Source of the DNA: Litomosoides sigmodontis
Taxonomy: Eukaryota; Nematoda; Chromadorea; Rhabditida; Onchocercidae
Direction: 5' to 3'
Assembly: GCA_963070105.1 (NCBI GenBank)
Contig: OY718803.1
Location: forward strand, 3,020,507-3,084,506
Length of the DNA stretch: 64,000 nt
The notes beneath the pieces are model-generated. The model was not told the DNA's origin and made no database searches. It saw only the letters and a list, made by a program, of their open reading frames with translations. Within the stretch, counting starts at the first letter, position 1. Every line of letters begins with the position of its first letter. A program made the translations under genes and the position numbers. Below, piece by piece: positions 1 through 12,564 of this stretch.

Positions 1-137
1 CACGTTTTTACACTTGTACATTGCATTGTTTTCCATTCATCACTGCGCAAATTCTTGTAGTGAGTCTTTTTTGGTTTGTTCTTCCAGACTAGTTTATTAG
101 AGTTACTAGCATGAAACTAGTGCAACAGTAGGGTACA

Positions 138-1872
138 TCAATTACAGCATGATGACCATTTTAAGTCAAATTTTCTTCTTGTTCTTCTTTCTGAGCCATG
201 ATTTAACTTTTTGACTGTCTGATCATCCTGAGAATATGGCATTACGTACTGGCCATTTTTCCTTATTTGAATGATCTGGAAATGCAGCAGACAATTTCAA
301 AAAATTTCCACACAATTTTATCAGTTGTACACTTAGTGAATTTCAAACGGAATGAAGTCGGAGGATTAAAGAAGTACCTGTTCTGCTAGTAAACCAAATG
401 CATTTTCAATGCCATAGTTGGCTTTTGCTGATGTTTTTAGAGCATTCAAAAAAGCTCCCTTTTCGCGGTACTCCTCCAACTTTTCATCTGTTATTTTATT
501 GTCAAGATCAGCCTAAAGAAATAAATGCTTTAATTGTCATTTAGGAGCATTGCAAACATTTTATTTACTTCTTCAAAGCGCAAATTTTTTCTAAGTAATA
601 ACCTACGAATAAAACGATCATCTGTAGGTAAATAAAAATTTTAAAGAAATCAAAGAATTTTTTTTCTTGCCAGGCTTGCTTCAGTGATGTGGTTGATTCG
701 TGAAATTTCTCTTTTCACTGGTGCATGGTCGTCATTTTAGGATGAAAGTTAAAGAGTACTACCTTATTAGCAACAAGTATAGAAGGTAATGGTTTTTCAT
801 TAGCAAGTGTAATTTTATTATCCAGGTCGCTTTTCCAGCGTAACGCTCCATCGTAGGTGTTTTGACGAGTGCAATCGAATACGATGATAGCACCATGAGC
901 ATCCTTATAGTATACTCGTGTCATGTTACTAAATCGATCTTGACCTAGGTAGAAGCAAATTGTTACACTTGAGCATATCTATGTAGAGCGAATACTTTTC
1001 AGCAGAAATTACGCCGTGAAATTTGAAATTAAAGTTAAAAAAAAAAAACAAACTAAGTGCTAACCGGAAATGTCCCATAGTTGCAAACGTACGATTGTTT
1101 CATCATCCCATAGTAAATTTCGTGTTGCAAAATCAACACCAACCTAGAATTCTGAAATATTACCACATTTTTCCAACAATTTCAGTAGAAAGCAGTTATT
1201 TAGGATAAATTTTAGAATAATTATCGCAACTAACAAATGTTAGCCAATTATTGTTATTTCAGAAGTAAAAAGTTTTAATTTCGTTAACTATGATATTTGT
1301 TTTTTTTTTAAAAATAAATGAAACCGTAGCCTTATAATGTTGCGTGAACAAATTATGTGCATAGCGCTGCACGATAGATGATTTTCCGGTTCCAACATCG
1401 CCGATAATTAAAATTTTAAACAAAATTTGTTCCTTCGGAGATATCGCACATTCATTTAATGATGTAGACGGCTGAAAAACTTCATCGTTTTTTCTTTTTA
1501 TTTCTTAGAAATAGTTTTTTTTTTTCCTTTTTGTCCCTCATTTCAGCTACGAATAGAGAATTCCTAATTTATGTGTAATTATTTTGAAGAAGAGATGAAC
1601 TGCAAGAATTAACCCCTCCCTTCCCCTCCCCCTTTCCCTCCCCCCCCCCCCCCCCCCAAACTCCCCCCAAAAAAAACGAATGTCTTCGAATAGAAGAAGG
1701 AATGAATTGGCTGCATTTCCGTTGATAACAAACAATAATTCATTGATAAGTTACATGAGTGGAAAGTTTTTGGAATAAATTTTTAAATTATTATGAATTT
1801 TGATTAAATGAATGTCAATCGGTGCTGTATGCTTACCTGAGATGAATTCACAAGTTGATTCGTACGAGACAT
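138..1872 (-). CDS. Rab32/Rab38-family small GTPase (GLO-1-like), 5 visible coding exons plus start exon
   Basis: Small GTPase that would mark lysosome-related organelles or trafficking vesicles on the cytosolic membrane face. Minus-strand exons read in order: start exon MSRTNQLVNSSQ (near 1833-1872); a P-loop exon with GDVGTGKSSIVQRYA (about 1325-1474); switch I exon VGVDFATRNLL then WDIS (about 1065-1143); an exon from 944 to 763 with GQDRFSNMTRVYYKDAHGA and ending at the NK of the NKxD motif; an exon at about 379-512 supplying ADLDNKITDE and the G5 motif TSAK; and a last exon ending in SSCCN. The switch II stretch GQDRFSNMTRVYYKDA is typical of the Rab32/38 branch (family knowledge). The paired cysteines near the C-terminus would accept geranylgeranyl groups. 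All five G motifs are present, so it looks functional. Lies divergent from the transporter at 3788. Glo-1 orthology is inference. Confidence 0.88.
1640..1657. repeat. poly-C run (18 bases)
   Basis: Homopolymer C run inside the first intron of the Rab gene, within a longer C-rich patch (about 1610-1670). It stands out in an AT-rich intron and is a likely site of length variation or sequencing error. Confidence 0.95.
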
Positions 1873-2023
1873 TTTTGCAGCAAATGAAAATAGCTTACGC
1901 GACTGGTGCTCGTATTTGACGACTGAGGGGAAGACTGATAAGACAGATAGGTAGGTGAACGATAACGAGAGAGGCGCACCTGCCCTAACTGCCATATTAC
2001 TCATTGATAACTTACTGATAACG

Positions 2024-2025
<2 letters not shown>

Positions 2026-2059
<34 letters not shown>
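2026..2059. repeat. (GT)17 microsatellite
   Basis: Uninterrupted GT dinucleotide run about 150 bp upstream of the Rab start codon. The histidine/threonine-rich antisense ORF over it is a product of the repeat. Confidence 0.97.
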
Positions 2060-2060
<1 letters not shown>

Positions 2061-2971
2061 GTGGCTGCTTATAACAGTTCATAGAAAATAAACAAATTTG
2101 CTTCTTTACGATGATGCATTTAATGATTGATGTGAAATTTTAAATGAAATCGATAAGACATTACTATTAGCGATAAAAAATTTTGGAATTTCATTTATCA
2201 ATTTCCTATTTAATGATATGCCTCTTGCATTCATGCGTAGAGCAATGAGGCATGCAGTATAACATCGATGTGATGAGTAGTTTTAAATTATCAGCCTGAA
2301 AATGATAACGTTTGCGGTCTAACTGAATGACAGCAAAACAGTGAAGCGTTCTTTTGACAGTAAAATTTTTCTAAATATTTAAATTTCCTTTAACAGTAAA
2401 ATGAATGGTTGACAGTAATTTTTTTCTCAAATCTAAAAAGATTTTGAAATGAGCGAAAAGTATTTGAAAAATTATTAGAAAAAAAAAATTAGAGTCCAAG
2501 TGAACGAGGAATGATAATGCGGTAATGCGAAAATTTCTCTCTAATTGTCGTCGCAAACAATGATCACTTGTATTTTTCAAGCGGAAGAATTTAATTTGTC
2601 ATAAATATCATAAACACCCAGAAATTTCAACTTTTCAGTGTCAATTTTTGAAACAGGAAAAGGGTAACGAAATGCATTTGCTAAATTTTCCTCTCGTTGT
2701 CGTAGGAAATTCCTTCGTAGCAATACTTTCGAAGAATTTTCAAAACGAAAAAAAACTTTGAACGTTCCCGACTGCACTAATCATTTCTTCAACCAATTGC
2801 AGTATTGTGTAATTCAAAAGGCCTTGCTTACCAATTATCTCAGTTTTAATGTTACAAAGAAATTCGTATTAATTTAAAACAGTGAAATGAATTTTCAACT
2901 TTACAGTGAAATCATGTATTCAATTCAGAAATTGAAAAGGTGCGAAAAATTGTTCTTTCAATTAAAATTAC

Positions 2972-3125
2972 TCATTGACTATATTTAAGTAATCATGCTT
3001 ACATTAATAAATTTACTTGAGTATATTGAAGTAATGATGCTTACATTAATAAATTAACTTGACTATATTTAAGTAATGATGCTTACATTAATGAATAAAG
3101 AGCTTACATTAATAAATTTACTTTA
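2972..3125. repeat. 42-bp tandem repeat, about 3.5 copies
   Basis: The phrase TGCTTACATTAATAAAT recurs at 2996, 3038 and 3080 (the last copy slightly changed), giving an exact 42-base period. A partial further copy lies at 3112. Each unit also holds a TTTAAGTAATGATG-like piece. Copies are nearly identical, so amplification is recent or ongoing. There are no unique spacers between units. Confidence 0.9.
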
Positions 3126-3662
3126 ATTTAAGCGTAAAATTTGTCGTTGAATTTTGACTCATTGCATAAGATTACAAGTTTGCTTTCAAAAGTGATGTTT
3201 TTTAAATCAAAAAAAAAAGTTGTTCTTTCCTCCACAACAAATGATTTAAGATGGATGTATTTGATGTAAGGAATTAATTTCAAACAAATAATTTTTGATA
3301 TAACATACGTTAGGTATAATGAACGGTACTGCAAACCCTTTTTTTTGTTCAAAATTAATAAACGTTGCTATATCGACTAGTAGTGACATGTTCAGATGAT
3401 TATTATTAAGAAGTAAATTTAATAATCGTTAGTTTAATTGTAATTAACTTACTTTTTCAATTTTTAGAACAATCATTTACCATTTATTTCGCTATTTGAA
3501 GCAATTATGTGGTATTTTAAGTAATCATACATCATTTTAAGTAATAAATAACCTTTTCCTTTTTATTTCTAAAGTAATCGTGTGGTATTTTAATAATTTG
3601 CATGTATATTTTAATTCCTATCACAGTGACACACATGCATTTCTCTTCATCTTCCTCCGTTA

Positions 3663-3712
3663 CTCTCCCTCTCCCTCGCTCTCTCTCTCTCTCCCTCTCC
3701 CTCTCCCTCTTT
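3663..3712. repeat. CT-rich tract upstream of the TSUP gene
   Basis: CT and CCCTCT repeats on the plus strand, ending about 75 bp before the ATG at 3788. It could act as a polypyrimidine tract for splicing or simply be a microsatellite. Confidence 0.9.
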
Positions 3713-3787
3713 CATTCTATTGCAAAGAGTGAAACAAGTGGTTCCATTCAACACTGGTTCAAAAAATACTTCTAGCATTTTCATAAA

Positions 3788-6700
3788 ATGTCTGATGCAT
3801 CGGCAATCGTGAAGAGCGACAGTAGCGCTACAACTTTAGCAATTCGCTCAAAATTATGCCACTTCTTCCGGAAATACTTCCTAGAAGGTAATTAATTGTA
3901 ATTTGACATGAGAAACTGTAGTAAATTTCACTTTACTATGATTATTTGGATTAGTGACATTTGCAGAAAATTAAATTTACTAAAATTTTAATACCTGAAT
4001 TTTAAGTTATTTATTAATTTATCATAATTTTCATTATCAACAACACGTTAATTGGAGCATTTTTCAAAGTTTTTATTTTAATAACAACGAGAAAATAGAA
4101 TATTTGTAAATTTTAATTGTTATAAAAAAATTTTTCGTCCTTTTTTTTGTAATAATAATAACGGAGGAGGAGGAAATGTGTTGGATGCAATAGCACAGTA
4201 GCAGTGGATGAGAAGTGAAGGATAGTAAATGCGAAGGAAACAGTACTACGACCTTGTCGCAATACGTAGTAACCTAACTATCCGTCCGTCCTGTCTATTA
4301 CGTGTACGTTTGGCAAAAGTAAGATGAGTAGAGAGAGACGTAAGGTGAAATGATTGTGGTACGAGATGAAGCAATAGATAGGTCTACAGCCGTATCTTTG
4401 ATTGAAAGAGTTATGTGAGGATCACAATATTTCTCTCTGATAAAAATTTTAACAGGAAGAGAGAGAGAGAGAGAGAGAGAAGGAGGATGAGAAAACAACA
4501 TATCATTTGTTATATTAGAAGATAAAAGGATAGATGGATATAGATCTGAGAGCGACGATTAAAAATTGACGTTAATTTTTTCTAATTAGCGTCATACTTA
4601 TGCAACGTACGTGTGATGATGATGGAATTTTAAGGATTTCTCTATTTATCTTTCTTCTCATGTTAATTATTTTAATGCAAATTACATTTAATATTTCCAT
4701 AAAATATTTCATATAATTTTTTTTAGGACAAAAATATGTAAATGAAGAAGGTGGAATTAATGATGAAAATTATGAAAAATTTGATGAATTGCTAATTAGA
4801 AATCGAAAATTATTCGGTAACATTCTAAGTGCTATATTGCAAGTCAAAAATTTCCAAGTGAAAAACTTTATTTAACTCTTGAAATTCATTTTTACAATAT
4901 ATTTTGTAAAAATTAAAGTTTTAAATTTATAACCAAAAATTATTTTGTGATGTAAATTTCATTCGGAAAATTTTTCTCGCCTTTTTTTAAGGTTTTCTTA
5001 TACCATTCATTTTTTTTCAAACAATTTATTGGTTATTGGCTTTTCGCTATAATTTCTATCATTATTTTGTGAAAAAATACGTAATGTCAATAGTAATGGT
5101 ATTCGGAGCACTAATTGGAGGTATGTTCCTTTCTAGATACTTTTTAATTAAATTAATTTACTCATTGCTTATTCCCTTCTAGCACTATCCATCCATCAGT
5201 AGTGCTAGATAATTTAAAATTTTTTTAAATCATACGAAAAATGGTAATTTAAGTTTTGTTCAAATAATAAATTAATTTTTACTTTACGAAATAAAAAAAA
5301 AACATTTGCACAAAAAATTAGAAAATTTAATTTTCCTTCTACGAAATAGCAAATTTTTTTATTTCTATTTTTTGTTAGCTGTGAAAGAGTTAATTTTAGA
5401 TAATATGAAATATAAATGTTTGCTAAAATGTTATTGGAGTGGTGATGATAATAGAAGTGATTGGTGTTGCAGGAATGACGACAGAAGGTGGCGGAGCTGT
5501 CGCATTTCCAGTAATGACATTAGCACTCAACATTAGTCCCACTGTAGCTCGTGACTTTTCATTTATGATACAATCGTGTGGTATTTCCATTTCAAATTAA
5601 TTCTAAGCAAATAATTTTTGCTCAGACAATAGTTGAAATTATCATCAAGCACAATTATACTGCAATTTTAAGATAATTGCATAATTCATTTGCTAAATTA
5701 TCGCTAAAATTCATTGCGTCGAAAAGCTTCCTCAGCTAACATTCCTTCTAGCATTCGATCATTTGCATATTTGCTAAAAGTGACAAGACGAGAAGAGAAG
5801 TGGACAAACTCGCTTTTACTTCTTATCATTCCTTATCAGTTTTATCATTTGCTATAACTTTTAAGGCTTAACCGCCGCTTCATTCACTATTTTTTTCAAT
5901 GGAATATTAGTGGAGTGGCATTCGATATTATTCTCAACGTTTGGTGCTATCTTTGGAGTTGTCTTCGGACTTGAGGTCACCCATTCATTCACTCATTCAT
6001 TTCTCCTCGTTGACACAATTACCGTGAAAATTATTCCCTGCAATAGAAAGAGAATAGAAAGAGGAAAAGAAAAACGTGATAAAACGTGATGAAGCAATTC
6101 AATTCACGTACGTTAAAGTGTAAAATGTAAAATTAACAAATAATGAAATTAGTTAACTGCGCTGTACGCTTTAATTAATCGCTATAAATGTGTTTTGAAA
6201 CATGAAAACTCTCCACGCCTTTTCACTCACTAGCAATAAAGTTCGCTTACGAGAGAAAAGAAAAAGGAAGCATTTTGCATATTTAGCTGCGTGTTGCATT
6301 CACGGTAACGTATGACAGGAGAGCTAATGATAATTCATTCCGCTTTGATGTTGCCGAAGCATTTTCAGATCGTTGATCCGTTGATGACTTCAGCCGAGAA
6401 GAAGATGACATTCGTTTCCGTGTTTTTTTCATTTGCAGTTGCATTACTAATTTTAAATTGGGAAAAAAAGCGTAAAACATTCAGTAAAATTGATCAATTC
6501 ACACCATCAAAAGCAATCATTTTAATCATTAATGGATTTATTGGAGGTGTGAAAAATTTTAATTTCACTATTCCTTACTTTAACGAATTAAGCAATCCAT
6601 TGGTGTGTGTTATATGTGGCGTAGTTCTTGACGAGTGAAATAAATAGGTGGAGAATTTTGATGGCAACAAATGAAACAGAAGTTTTTTTTTTTCACATTA

Positions 6701-7724
6701 ACTTTTGTGATGATGAAAGGATGAGAACGAAGCAATTTCGTTTAATCTGAGTAAGTCTTACTGAAAATAAACTAGCTAACTTTATTTAAGCACTTACTAT
6801 TTTATTTGAGGTATTTTTACCGGCATTGCCGGCTCAGGCATTGATGTTTATTCCTTTTCAATACTTACATTATTTTTTCGAATAAGTGAAAAAGTTGCAA
6901 CACCAACATCTGTAGTATTAATGGCAGCAAATAGTATGGTTGGCTTTTTTTGGCGACAATTTATGCAAGATGAAATTCAGCAGGTGAAAATTTATAATTG
7001 GAAACTTCGATTAGATGATAATTGCTAAATTAGCAGTAATTTCGGAATGAAACGTCAAGGTAATACGTGAAAGCTAATTAATCATACGAATTAGCGTGAC
7101 CGTTTGATGCACATACTTTTTGCATTTGAAAAATTTTTACACATTAACTTTTGTGATGAAAAAATAAAGGATTATTTCATTCAATCGAACTAGCCAAATA
7201 TCAAATATTTGATTTAATTTAAGCAATTAATTGAAGTTATTCCATCTAATTTAGGCAATAATTTAGGTTATGCTATTTTGTCCATGACGGAGATATTTCA
7301 GGAGTCATGGGAATATTTGTCGGTATGCGTACCGATCGTTGTAATCTTTGCGCCAATTGGTAGCTTTCTTGCGTCATATCTTCATCGACTTACGCTTGCG
7401 TCATTTATTTACGTTTTAGAAACGATTAGCTTGGTAAGTTGGATAATTCAATTTTATTTTTTACTGGCAATTAGCTCTTTCCTTTTTTTTTTTTATTGTG
7501 TGAATTTCGCCTGCCTCCCTCACTTCTGATCGCTTCAGCTTGGTGCACTGATAATAATTAAGCCGAGCTGGACATTACTCATCCTTACGCTTGGCTTCAT
7601 CTGTGGCTCCCTGATGGTTTACATGATGATCGCTCGATGTGGCGAAAAACTACTGCTACAAAATATGAAAGCTTGCGAATTGCACGAGCAAACAAATGAT
7701 CGCAGTGCTCATCCTAGTTGTTAA
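3788..7724 (+). CDS. TSUP (TauE/SafE, DUF81) family membrane transporter
   Basis: Predicted multi-span membrane protein of the TSUP family, whose bacterial members export sulfite, sulfoacetate or related organic anions; the animal substrate is unknown. Exons read on the plus strand: start exon MSDASAIVKSD (3788-3887), 4727-4816, about 4992-5110, about 5471-5579, about 5866-5975, about 6370-6547, about 6815-6982, about 7303-7433 and a terminal exon ending at TAA 7724. The internal duplication of the family is visible: a first half with GMTTEGGGAVAFPVMTLALN and a second half with GGIFTGIAGSGIDVYSFSIL, each glycine-rich with a following helix. Donors GT and acceptors TTTTAG/CAG are in phase wherever tested. 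Tail ends NDRSAHPSC. The start is the first in-frame ATG of the exon. Substrate assignment would be a guess. Confidence 0.85.
4456..4482. repeat. GA microsatellite
   Basis: GA dinucleotide run in the first intron of the TSUP gene. Confidence 0.95.
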
Positions 7725-8304
7725 TATGCAAATTTCTTATCACTGATATTAAATTCCAATTAATTTACGCCCATATGCTACAAAATTGGTTATCAGAGCT
7801 GGAAGGAGAAAAAAAACAAGTGCTCTATGTAATATTTATTTGCTTTGTTGTAAAAAATATCAAATGTTCTGAATTGCAGTACTGTATGAGTAACGTTTCA
7901 AATATCATAGAAATGAATTATTGATCGATTGATTGACCGAAGTGTTACGGTTGAATCAAACTGTAGTGGCCTGTAACGACAAAAATGAACCATTTCAATT
8001 GACAAGTTGATAAATATAGCAACTAATAAAAGAATTCACAACATTAAAGGATGAAAGCGAAGGCTTAAAAAAAACAAAATTCGTACAATTACAATCATCA
8101 ATTTCATATTTATCATGAATGATCAGCTATTTTAGTGAGTTCTATTTCTTTGTGATAAGTATATTTCGATTTTTTCGAAATCAGTCGTAATAATAAACAC
8201 TCACTGTAGGTGCGCAATTGTCAATAATGATGCATCTACACGGCAAATATAAATTATATTTGATGTATGCAAAAAAAAGATAGCAAAGTGTGGGGCGCAT
8301 TTGT

Positions 8305-8368
8305 CACACACACACACACGCACACACACACAAGCACATACACACACACACACACACATATACATACG
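8305..8368. repeat. imperfect (CA)n microsatellite
   Basis: CA dinucleotide run with a few interruptions (CG, AAG, TA). The translated threonine/histidine and cysteine/valine repeats on either strand are artefacts. Confidence 0.95.
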
Positions 8369-8626
8369 CGCACAACAAATTCCTTTTCTCAAATCACTTC
8401 ATTGAATGTCCTAAAATTGACTGTACCGGAATTGTTGCCATTGTCGCTAGCAATTTCACATAAATCGGGAAATTTTTTTTTTTCAAAAAAATAACAAATA
8501 TTGAAGAAACGGAAATTTTTGATGACTTAAACGTTTTGCAAACCTAAGCGTCACATTAGCACTAGTCATTTACCACTAACTGAGTATTTGCTGCTAAAAA
8601 TGGTTCGATAATTTAATTCATTTTAG

Positions 8627-8704
8627 GCTAAAGATAAAAATTTCGAAAAGGCACAACAAACTAAGCTTATTGCCGCTCGTGGCATGCATGGCAGCGTCAA
8701 CTAA
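8627..8704 (+). other. isolated terminal-exon-like fragment, 25 codons
   Basis: A TTTTAG acceptor at 8621-8626 is followed directly by 25 open codons (AKDKNFEKAQQTKLIAARG...) and a TAA stop at 8702-8704. Composition is coding-like compared with the flanks. I cannot find a matching upstream exon. It may be a 5' UTR piece of the FOP-like gene, an alternative last exon of the TSUP gene, the end of a separate small gene, or chance. Confidence 0.3.
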
Positions 8705-8767
8705 TTCAGCATCTGTCTGTCACCATGGAAATGGGATGTGTACATCTGTTGCTACTTGGATGAATGG

Positions 8768-10954
8768 ATGGATTGTGATGTCTCTGATTTGAAACAGGCT
8801 ATTATTGATAAATTGCGCCTCAATGGTACACTTGATCGAATACAGGTAATCGTCATTTCCACCTTTTTACGAATCGCACTCACTTTTGCATTTCTCAAAT
8901 TATCACGTTAATTGGAAGTTCTAATATGCTTAATCACATTAGATGAAATGTAAATTTTGGTTTAATCAACTTGAACAGATCAAAAGTTTGGGTTTGGCAA
9001 AATTGGTTAAAATGTAGTTGTACCATTTTCACTAAATGTCCAGGTTATTAGTAGTTCTGCAACTGTACATATTTCCTTGGTATACTCCTAGAGAAGTTGA
9101 AAAAAATTTACTTCAAATTTTGCTCATCATATCAAGCTTAATTTAAAAAGGAATAATTTAAAAAAAATTCAATGTATTTACTCCACTAATCCATCCATTC
9201 AAGTAATAATTTCAAAAAAAAAGAAGTTTCAGTGATTGGTGCAAAGGGAAGACAAAAGGAAGTTAGATTGATAATTTCTATTAAAATTCAGGCAGAATTA
9301 CGTTGCGCTATATTTCTCGCAATTGAAAGTAAGGATGACAGTGAAGCGGAAGTGGACAAAGGTAAATTGGAGCAAACGCCTGGTCACTCAATCATTTATC
9401 ACTTCCTCAAACAAAATCGATTCCCAGCAACAGCAGCGGTGTTTGAAAAAGAAATGCGACAAGTAGTGAAATTAATTTACTTTAAAAAATTTTGAAATTT
9501 TTTTCGTAACAATTGCTTTAACAGATTTAATTAAATTTCCGCATATTTCTATGTAAATTTCAGAAAATTATTCCTTTGGATGAATTGAAAGAAGAAAATA
9601 CTGCAACATTCTGTTTTGAATTTTCTGGCGACAGCATCATTCTATCAAATTCCACTAAGACGAAGATCGAACAAACAACGAACCAATTACGTTCTACTGA
9701 AATTTCAAATAATAAAATGAGTGGTAATAGCGGCGTGAGCTTTATCTCATCATCCCTTGATGGAAATACTAGCGAAAAAAGTGATGGTGGAAAAACTATC
9801 GGGGAACAACAAATAGCTAATTTCGAATTGAATAGAACACTGAAAAATCGTCTCACTTTAAATAGCAACTCATCAAATGGTCAAAATGAAGCGCTGGACA
9901 AGTTGAACTTACTGTTAGTTATTATTTATCACTTATGCTACTAAAGAGTTTTAGCATCGCACACATATCTCTCCGTTTGTACGTAAGTAAAACTTTGTAA
10001 ATAATTTAATAAAATTCCAAAATTTAAGAACTATCCAATGTAGTGTAAGGAAATTCCTAGAGAATTCTGATAATTCAAGAATGATGTGAACTGTTCACTG
10101 AAACCTTCCTCACTCAATCATCGAAGTCAATTTTCACTCTTCATCAGTCATTAGTGATTGTAGCATGTCTGCGTTGCACTGTTGGTTATTAAGCAATTTT
10201 TTGTGGGCATTATTAAAATGTCAAATATTTTCGAGCGTTGCTTTTTTAATTTTTGTTTCATCTTTCTTTTTTTTTTCAATTTCAAACATTTCAAAAGGAA
10301 AAATTTTTTATCTAAGCAAAAATACCAGAAATGTGGAAAAAAGAAATGGGAAGGAAATGTTGAACGATGAACTGCTGGCAAAATCAATCAACGATGATAG
10401 CTTAGATGAATGCAATAAATGTAACGGTTCAAATTCAAGATCAACAATTTTCGAACAACAGCAACAGCAACAAACTTCGAAAGCGCCGTCACCATCACCC
10501 TCCAATACAGTATCCAAATACATCACATCTCTGTCATCATCAACCTATCCCAGAAAACTACCACCAATTACACCAATATCAAATGAATTAGCACCATCGA
10601 CAAGATTACCTCCCATATTCTCACTGAACACTCCGTCGAATCGAACTGGAATCGCAGCAGAAACAGCACGATTTTCACGACTGTTAGATACCGCACCAAA
10701 TTCACAACGATCTCATAAAAGTGAAACAGGTAAATTCGACTTCATTCAAGAACTATCAAAATAAGTTCAGAGTTATTTCATGTAATTGCTACGAAACACT
10801 TCCTTCTTATTGTTTCACCAAAGCATTTCACTCGTTGAAACTGCTTCAATATGCATTACTTAAATCATGCATTACAGACGAGGACATCATGGAGGAGCTT
10901 ATTGCTGATAATCTGTTACAGTCTGATAACAGCGACGCCAGTATTTCATTTTGA
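8768..10954 (+). CDS. FOP/FGFR1OP-like LisH protein (centrosome or ciliary base)
   Basis: Five exons: 8768-8845 (MDCDVSDLKQAIIDKLRLNG...), 9292-9462, 9564 to about 9913, 10329-10729 and 10878-10954. Junction phases agree throughout. Residues 7-40 (DLKQAIIDKLRLNGTLDRIQ followed by AELRCAIFLAIES) closely resemble the N-terminus of human FOP (FGFR1OP), and residues about 58-80 (PGHSIIYHFLKQNRFPATAA) look like a LisH dimerisation helix pair. FOP/FOPNL/OFD1-type proteins act at centrioles and basal bodies (family knowledge). The remaining region is Ser/Thr/Asn-rich and low complexity, with a short glutamine run (FEQQQQQQ) and proline-rich pieces, and ends with an acidic tail DEDIMEELIADNLL. The start ATG is the only one in frame after an upstream stop. 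Assignment to FOP rather than FOPNL is tentative. Confidence 0.75.
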
Positions 10955-11441
10955 AAAAGCAATTAAATTACTTCTAAATGCAGTATGTCTTGCAAAACTC
11001 TTTTTGAAAAAATGAATTCTATGCCTTGTTCAAATATCCAAAATTACAAGAGTTCGATTTCAGACAAAGTAAACACAGAAACAGAGTGCATGAAAAGCTT
11101 ACAAACATAAAACAATTTGTAGCTTACAAAGATTTAATGAATTAAGTGTAGTCAATCACAGATTACATTGAAAATGACTACACTTACAAAAATGAGATCA
11201 TTAATCAGCAGAACACAGCACTATGGTTAATTAATTAATACTGCTAAATGCATTGGTACACTGCTGAACACACCTAAAAAATTATCCCAAAAAGACATAA
11301 AATTGGGGAAAATGTACATATATACACAGAACGAGAAAAAAAGATAGACAATCTCAAGCGTACTTCGTTCTTAAAAACTTCTCAGAACTAATTACAATGA
11401 TTTAAAACCTATAAAGTATCACTAAGTCCGTAAATTAATCA
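10955..11441. other. convergent 3' intergenic region
   Basis: Tail-to-tail gap between the FOP-like gene and the 3' end of lpd-3. AT-rich, presumably both 3' UTRs. I see no further gene here. Confidence 0.7.
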
Positions 11442-12510
11442 CTAAAACGATGTTCTTTTAGATGACTTGCTGACAATCCAAAGGATAAATAATTCAATTT
11501 GGGCTAAAAAAGCGTCACATGGATCGAGAAGTCCGCGCTGTAATGCCTTTGGTATCGTTGTTCGATGATCAAATATCTGCAATGAATCAAATTTTTAATG
11601 TATGAATATTACAGTAAATAAATTTGTAAATTTATTATATGTCATTGTAAAAACAAACTTTGTTATGTTTGTTTCAGACATAAGTTTTTTCAAAAAAACT
11701 GCCCATCTGTCTCGCACTGCCTCTAATCCTACATTTAACCACGTACTTTGAACTGTGTATGTCTATTACCTTTTTATCAATCATTTGACCTTATCCAGTA
11801 ATTATTCATGAAAATTTTAACTGCTAACGGAATGAGATATATGGTTTGAATAAAGGCTAATTTCATAATTAATCCGGAATCCCTCACTATCTCATATAAA
11901 TTAAAAGTGTGTCAAAAAGTAAAACCCAAATGCCCAATGATTTTTCTTAATGAGATCATTACGCCCTTTTTCTTAAGTAAATTTTGCTAGCTTTAGTATT
12001 CTTCAACTGCTGAGAAAAATCTCATCAAGAATGTCTAATAACATGAATAACAAAAATCACCTGGAGTTTACGCAAGATCTCGTCGATGACAGGAGGATTC
12101 CACTTAAAACGATCAATGAAACAAATTTTCGGATCAACTACCCATCGTTCGCAAATGAATCGACGAAAGTCACGATTTACATCAACGGCTTTTTCTTCCT
12201 TTGTCTTAAAATTGTCTAGTTTTGTTTATTATCGTTGTAAAATGCTGTGCAGGGGGAATGCAAGGGAACGTTGCCACTAGGAAAAATAGTATAGTCAGAA
12301 ATATTTTAACTATCGGCTAAATCATAAATCAATAAAGTACCTTCATTTTCATATATGTGTTGATTAATTCGGGCAAAAAACTGACTTGTGCGCTGAAATC
12401 CGTCTGTACGTTCACTGAATCATGAAACTCACAAATAAAAGAACTGTGCACCTGCAAAAAAAAGGAAAAAATTTACGTCAGCAATTAATTTGTAACATCT
12501 AAAATTATAA

Positions 12511-12564
<54 letters not shown>

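Larger units (their letters stand above)
1873..3787. other. shared 5' intergenic region between divergent Rab and TSUP genes
   Basis: About 1.9 kb between two divergent start codons, so it should hold both promoters. It contains a GT microsatellite, a 42-bp tandem repeat and a CT-rich tract just upstream of the plus-strand start. Short ORFs here have no recognisable protein signature and I take them as chance. Confidence 0.7.
7725..8767. other. intergenic region between TSUP and FOP-like genes
   Basis: Holds the 3' UTR of the transporter gene, a CA microsatellite (8305-8368) and an exon-like fragment at 8627-8704. Other short ORFs on both strands follow the CA/GT repeat and are not supported. 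Confidence 0.7.

Noticed and set aside
2972..3125. Possible CRISPR-like array
   Set aside because: Repeat units abut with no unique spacers, and the setting is an animal genome.
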